NCBI GenBank assembly: GCA_027064745.1
Contig: JAMOPD010000086.1
Location: 1-17,784 of the forward strand
Source: Thermococcaceae archaeon
Lineage (GTDB): Archaea > Methanobacteriota_B > Thermococci > Thermococcales > Thermococcaceae
Length of the DNA stretch: 17,784 nt
Direction of reading: 5' to 3'
Within the stretch, counting starts at the first letter, position 1, and each line of letters begins with the position of its first letter. Shown one piece after another: positions 13,923 to 17,784 of this stretch. The notes under the pieces were generated by a model. It worked only from the letters and a program-made list of their open reading frames with translations, was not told where the DNA came from and searched no databases. A program made the position numbers and the translations under genes.

Positions 13923-16235
13923 ATGAAAAGTTATCACATTCATGTGGAGGGCATAGTTCAGGGAGTTGGTTTCAGGCCCTTCGTCTACCGAATTGCCCAT
14001 GAAAATGACCTTCGGGGATATGTTAAAAACCTTGGAGATGCGGGTGTGGAGATAGTTATTGAAGGCCGGGAGGAAAATATCAAAAAGTTCCTTAGAGACC
14101 TCAGGGAGAAGAAACCTCCACTGGCTAGGATTGAGAAGATAAAGAAAAAAGAGATTCCACTTCAGGGATTTGACCGCTTTTACATCGAGAAAAGTTCTCA
14201 AGGGGGAGAAGGTGGAGATTCGATAATACCACCTGATGTTGCCATATGCGATGACTGTATCAGGGAGCTCTTTGATCCAGCGGATAAGCGCTATATGTAC
14301 CCATTCATAGTATGCACAAACTGTGGACCGCGTTTTACTATAATTGAAGACCTCCCTTACGATCGCATAAACACCACCATGAGAGAATTTGATATGTGCG
14401 ACTTTTGTGAGAGTGAATACAAGGATCCTCTCAACAGGCGCTATCATGCCGAACCCGTATGCTGTCCGGTCTGCGGGCCAAGTTATCGCTTATACACGAA
14501 AGATGGGGAAGAGATGAGGGGAGATCCTCTCAAAAAAGCCGCAAGGCTAATAGATGAAGGCTACATCGTGGCAATCAAGGGGATAGGTGGAATCCATTTA
14601 GCCTGTGATGCCACCAATGAAGAAGCCGTCGAAGAGCTCAGGAGAAGGACTCTCAGACCTCAGAAGCCCTTTGCCCTGATGGCCAGAGACCTGAAGACCA
14701 TTGAGAGCTTTGCCATAGTAGATGAGCCGGAAAAGGAGGAACTAACCTCCTACCGAAGGCCTATACTGATTCTCAGGAAGAAGGAGCCGTTTCCTCTGCC
14801 GGAAAAGCTCGCACCCGGTCTGCACACAATCGGCGTCATGCTACCCTATGCCGGGACGCACTACATACTCTTTCACTGGTCAAAGAGTCCTGTCTATGTG
14901 ATGACATCCGCCAACTATCCAGGTCTTCCTATGGTAAAAGATAACGAGAGGGCATTTAAAGAGCTGAAGGATTTAGCCGATTACTTCCTCCTCCACAACA
15001 GGAAAATCCTCAACAGAACCGATGACAGCGTTGCCCGCTTTGTAAATGGAAAGAGAGCCGTGATAAGAAGGAGCAGGGGCTTCGTGCCGCTTCCTGTAGA
15101 AATCCCCTTCCACTACACTGGGTTGGCTCTCGGAGCTGAGCTCATGAACGCGTTCTGCATAGCGAAGAACGGAAGAGTCTATCCAAGCCAGTACATAGGC
15201 AACACCGGAAAAATTGAGGTGCTCAACTTTATGAGAGAGGCAATAAATCACTTCAAAAAGATACTTAGACTCAAAAAGCTGGATCTGATAATAGCCGACC
15301 TTCATCCCACATACAACACAACAAAGCTTGGAATGGAACTGGCTGAGGAGTCACACACGGAGTTCCTCCAAGTTCAGCACCACTATGCACACGTTGCATC
15401 AATAATGGCTGAGCACAGACTCGATGAAATCATAGGAATAGCTCTCGATGGCGTTGGCTATGGAACAGACGGAAATGTGTGGGGTGGGGAGGTTATATAC
15501 CTCAGCTATGAGGATGTTGAGAGGATTGCGCATATTGATTACTACCCGCTTCCAGGCGGTGATCTGGCGAGCTACTATCCCCTAAGAGCCCTCATGGGAA
15601 TACTGAGCAACATTTACCGGATCGATGAGGTACAGGAGATAATTAAGAGACACTGCCCAAAGGCCATTGAGAGCCTCAAATATAAAGATGTCGAGTTCAA
15701 CGTCATACTGAACCAGCTCACTAGAGGAATAAACGTATCATATGCCTCCTCAACAGGAAGGGTGCTCGATGCATTTTCAGTTCTCCTGAATGTCGCATAT
15801 AGCAGAACCTACGAGGGCGAACCAGCTATGAAGCTTGAGAGCCTTGCACTTAAAGGCAAAAATGATCTGAAGTTTGAAATTCCTGTTGAGGGCGAAACCC
15901 TGAAGGTGGAGGAGCTCTTCAATCAGACACTGGAAAGCAGGCCAAATCCTGCTGACATAGCATATTCGGTTCATCTCGCCCTTGGTAGGGCCTTTGGAGA
16001 GATAGCACTTGAGAAGGCAGAAGAGTTTGGAGCCAGAGCCATCGGAATCAGCGGCGGGGTTGCATACAACGAGCTGATAGTTAAGACCATCAGGAAAATG
16101 GTCGAGACAAGGGGATTGAAGTTCTATTCAACGTATGAAGTCCCGAGAGGGGACAACGGAATAAACGTCGGGCAGGCGTTCCTTGGAGGGTTGTACCTCG
16201 AAGGGTATTTAAGCAGAGAAGACTTGATACTCTAA
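13923..16235 (+). CDS. hypF: Carbamoyltransferase HypF
   Basis: HypF uses carbamoyl phosphate and ATP to carbamoylate the C-terminal Cys of HypE, the source of the hydrogenase cyanide ligands. The 770-residue protein has the full domain order: acylphosphatase (residues 1-90, VEGIVQGVGFRPFVYRIA), two zinc fingers with four CxxC pairs (C109/C112, C131/C134, C159/C162, C181/C184), a YrdC-like domain (about 200-385, KGIGGIHLACDATNEEAV), and a Kae1-like domain with HHYAH (H486, H487, H490), DGVGYGTDGNVWGGE and SGGVAYNELI. I chose the ATG at 13923 because GGTGAG is three bases upstream and the acylphosphatase domain starts there; the longer frame from 13869 begins upstream of the TATA box. hypE follows within 10 bp. 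Confidence 0.97.
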   Translation: MKSYHIHVEGIVQGVGFRPFVYRIAHENDLRGYVKNLGDAGVEIVIEGREENIKKFLRDLREKKPPLARIEKIKKKEIPLQGFDRFYIEKSSQGGEGGDSIIPPDVAICDDCIRELFDPADKRYMYPFIVCTNCGPRFTIIEDLPYDRINTTMREFDMCDFCESEYKDPLNRRYHAEPVCCPVCGPSYRLYTKDGEEMRGDPLKKAARLIDEGYIVAIKGIGGIHLACDATNEEAVEELRRRTLRPQKPFALMARDLKTIESFAIVDEPEKEELTSYRRPILILRKKEPFPLPEKLAPGLHTIGVMLPYAGTHYILFHWSKSPVYVMTSANYPGLPMVKDNERAFKELKDLADYFLLHNRKILNRTDDSVARFVNGKRAVIRRSRGFVPLPVEIPFHYTGLALGAELMNAFCIAKNGRVYPSQYIGNTGKIEVLNFMREAINHFKKILRLKKLDLIIADLHPTYNTTKLGMELAEESHTEFLQVQHHYAHVASIMAEHRLDEIIGIALDGVGYGTDGNVWGGEVIYLSYEDVERIAHIDYYPLPGGDLASYYPLRALMGILSNIYRIDEVQEIIKRHCPKAIESLKYKDVEFNVILNQLTRGINVSYASSTGRVLDAFSVLLNVAYSRTYEGEPAMKLESLALKGKNDLKFEIPVEGETLKVEELFNQTLESRPNPADIAYSVHLALGRAFGEIALEKAEEFGARAIGISGGVAYNELIVKTIRKMVETRGLKFYSTYEVPRGDNGINVGQAFLGGLYLEGYLSREDLIL

Positions 16236-16245
16236 GGTGGTGGCA

Positions 16246-17256
16246 ATGAAGATCAGACTTGAACATGGAGCAGGCGGAGAGCTGATGGAAGAGTTCATAC
16301 GGGATGTCATACTGAAGAATCTCACGCTGAAATCAGCGGGTGGGATTGACCTTGAGGCACTGGACGACGGCGCCACGATTCCCTTTGGGGATAAGCATAT
16401 TGTTTTCACGATAGACGGGCATACGGTGAAGCCGCTCTTCTTCCCTGGAGGGGATATTGGCAGGCTTGCAGTGAGCGGAACGGTAAATGATTTAGCTGTT
16501 ATGGGTGCTAAGCCATTAGCTCTGGCAAATTCTATGATAATCGAGGCAGGCTTCGATGAGACCAGCCTTGAGAAAATCCTGAGGTCAATGGATGAAACAT
16601 CAAAAGAAGTTCCCGTTCCAATAATAACAGGAGACACGAAGGTTGTTGAGGACAGGATAGGCATGTTCGTAATCACAGCAGGCATTGGAATCGCCGAACG
16701 GCCGGTAAGCGATGCAGGTGCGCAGGTTGGTGATGTTGTGCTCGTCAGCGGGACAATTGGTGACCATGGAATGGCAATAATGAGCTACCGCGAGGGAATA
16801 GCCTTTGAAAGCGACCTCAGGAGTGATGTTTCCCCTGTCTGGGATGTTGTTAAGACTGTTGCCGATGCCATAGGCTGGGAGAACATCCATGCCATGAAGG
16901 ACCCAACAAGGGCAGGGCTGAGCAATGCTTTGAACGAGATTGCGCGGAAATCCGGGGTTGGAATACTGGTGAGGGAGCGCGATATACCCATAAAGCCTGA
17001 AGTCAGGGCCGCGAGCGAAATGCTCGGCATAAGTCCCTATGACGTAGCGAATGAAGGGAAAGTTGTGATGGTTGTTGCACGGGAGTATGCGGAAGAGGCT
17101 CTTGAATCCATGAAAAAAACCAGAAGAGGAAAAGATGCTACAATAATCGGAGAAGCCATGAAGGAGTACAGAGGAAAAGTCATCCTCGAAACTGGAATCG
17201 GCGGCAAGAGGTTTATGGAGCCTCCAGAGGGAGACCCTGTTCCCAGGATATGCTGA
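16246..17256 (+). CDS. hypE: Hydrogenase maturation protein HypE
   Basis: HypE carries the carbamoyl group from HypF on its C-terminal cysteine and dehydrates it with ATP to a thiocyanate, which supplies cyanide to HypC-HypD iron. The 336-residue protein begins MKIRLEHGAGGELMEEFI and contains LDDGATIPFG, FTIDGHTVKPLFFPGGDIG, VSGTVNDLAVMGAKPLAL and ITGDTKVVE, the AIRS/ThiL-type ATP-binding features. It ends with the diagnostic VPRIC (Cys336 terminal), so it should be active. The ATG at 16246 is preferred (GGTGGT upstream); GTGs at 16237 and 16240 are alternatives. It is the last gene of the hypF-hypE unit. Confidence 0.97.
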   Translation: MKIRLEHGAGGELMEEFIRDVILKNLTLKSAGGIDLEALDDGATIPFGDKHIVFTIDGHTVKPLFFPGGDIGRLAVSGTVNDLAVMGAKPLALANSMIIEAGFDETSLEKILRSMDETSKEVPVPIITGDTKVVEDRIGMFVITAGIGIAERPVSDAGAQVGDVVLVSGTIGDHGMAIMSYREGIAFESDLRSDVSPVWDVVKTVADAIGWENIHAMKDPTRAGLSNALNEIARKSGVGILVRERDIPIKPEVRAASEMLGISPYDVANEGKVVMVVAREYAEEALESMKKTRRGKDATIIGEAMKEYRGKVILETGIGGKRFMEPPEGDPVPRIC

Positions 17257-17320
17257 GTATTTTTCGATTCTCTTTTCACTTCCTATTTTTGCATTTTCTA
17301 TGTTTTTCCGCCTTCTATTT
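17257..17320 (+). terminator. T-rich transcription terminator after hypE
   Basis: Several pyrimidine and oligo-T runs follow the stop (TATTTTTCG, CTATTTTTGCATTTTC, TGTTTTTCC). Archaeal RNA polymerase terminates at such T-tracts without needing a hairpin. Confidence 0.55.
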
Positions 17321-17784
17321 GCGAGATAAAAGACTCAACGTACGTTTGATAGCTTTAATAACCGCTGGTATCTATATAACTAAACGTTACATATAACAGC
17401 ATTGGCTGTAACATTATATCAGGAACATGAATAATCCAAGGCTCCAGCGTTCTCCAATAGATCTGCATCCTGCAGATAGCAGATAATTGAAAGCTACGAG
17501 GATTATAAGGCCTGCATTAGATGAAAACTCCCCCAGATGGACTCTGGAACTTCTGTGTATGTTTTTGTACATAGAAGGAGAAGAGAGGGCTCTTCCAGAT
17601 GATCTGCAGAATATTCGCTAAAATCGCTCGGAAAGGACATAGCTTCAGGCTTTTCAAGTTGGTCTCCAAAGAAAAGTTTAAATATTCCGGACTCTCTTAT
17701 CCATTTATAGGGCAAAAAGGCGGAATAAGCGCCCTGTTCCAATAAGACTTTAGGAGAATTGAAATAAAGAAAATCGTTACTTCG
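17321..17784. other. Intergenic region without a convincing gene
   Basis: About 460 bp with no supported coding region on either strand. It holds a 17-bp palindrome, ATCTGCA-TCC-TGCAGAT (17461-17477), a hairpin ACAGC-ATTG-GCTGT near 17395-17410, and a TATA-like GTTTAAATATT (17676-17686). The last could drive a plus-strand gene starting beyond the window, but no start codon with a ribosome binding site is present before the edge. Confidence 0.5.

Noticed and set aside
17385..17410. Inverted repeat around ACAGC-ATTG-GCTGT as an RNA gene
   Set aside because: The stem is only 5 bp, overlaps alternative pairings and has no box C/D or tRNA features.
17503..17742. 79-codon open frame on the minus strand after hypE
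   Set aside because: It starts with TTG, has no ribosome binding site and encodes no motif I recognise. A decayed gene cannot be excluded.

Overview
This window is a piece of a hyperthermophilic archaeal chromosome, almost certainly Thermococcales (Thermococcus/Pyrococcus). The evidence is an ADP-dependent glucokinase beside a cupin-type phosphoglucose isomerase, two copies of the Thermococcales glycolytic motif, SurR-type operators on hydrogenase-maturation genes, GGTGA-type ribosome binding sites and archaeal TATA boxes. No rRNA, tRNA or CRISPR array was seen. Names rest on motifs and remembered family sequences; no database search was run.

Layout. (1) 1-1835, minus strand: pgiA followed by glkA (cut by the window edge), each with a TrmBL1/Tgr-type motif but on opposite sides of its TATA box. 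(2) 1833-4515, minus: a KH-domain/M50-protease pair, a 58-aa zinc-ribbon protein, a short TraB-family protein and ribonuclease Z. The last three form one tight operon (rnz, traB-like, zinc ribbon). (3) 4546-7984, minus: three overlapping genes for secreted, C-terminally membrane-anchored proteins of unknown function that seem to share a C-terminal beta-rich domain. (4) 8283-10157, plus: a TPR protein and a GNAT acetyltransferase. (5) 10135-10657, minus: a frameshifted mobA remnant. (6) About 10676-12272: a TnpB-only IS200/IS605-type (IS1341-like) element carrying a small ribbon-helix-helix gene joined to tnpB, inserted between mobA and hypC. (7) 12372-17256, plus: hypC-hypD, then a 210-bp regulatory spacer, then hypF-hypE, the maturation machinery for the Fe(CN)2CO centre of NiFe hydrogenases. 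(8) 17257-17784: no convincing gene.

How the parts fit. PgiA and GlkA are consecutive steps of the modified Embden-Meyerhof pathway and look oppositely controlled by one sugar-responsive regulator. HypC/D/E/F make and carry the cyanide and CO ligands; the hypF promoter holds two full SurR-type sites and the hypC promoter one core site, which would tie hydrogenase maturation to sulfur availability. mobA appears to have lost its promoter and ribosome binding site to the tnpB element and then decayed.

Points most worth a second look: the TnpB has a displaced RuvC glutamate (Fanzor-like) and a possible pseudoknotted omega RNA whose guide would read into the hypC upstream region; the hypF promoter is a tandem duplication in which one copy is broken; short inverted-repeat elements with related ends lie in three intergenic spacers; and the three-gene surface-protein operon is unrecognised.
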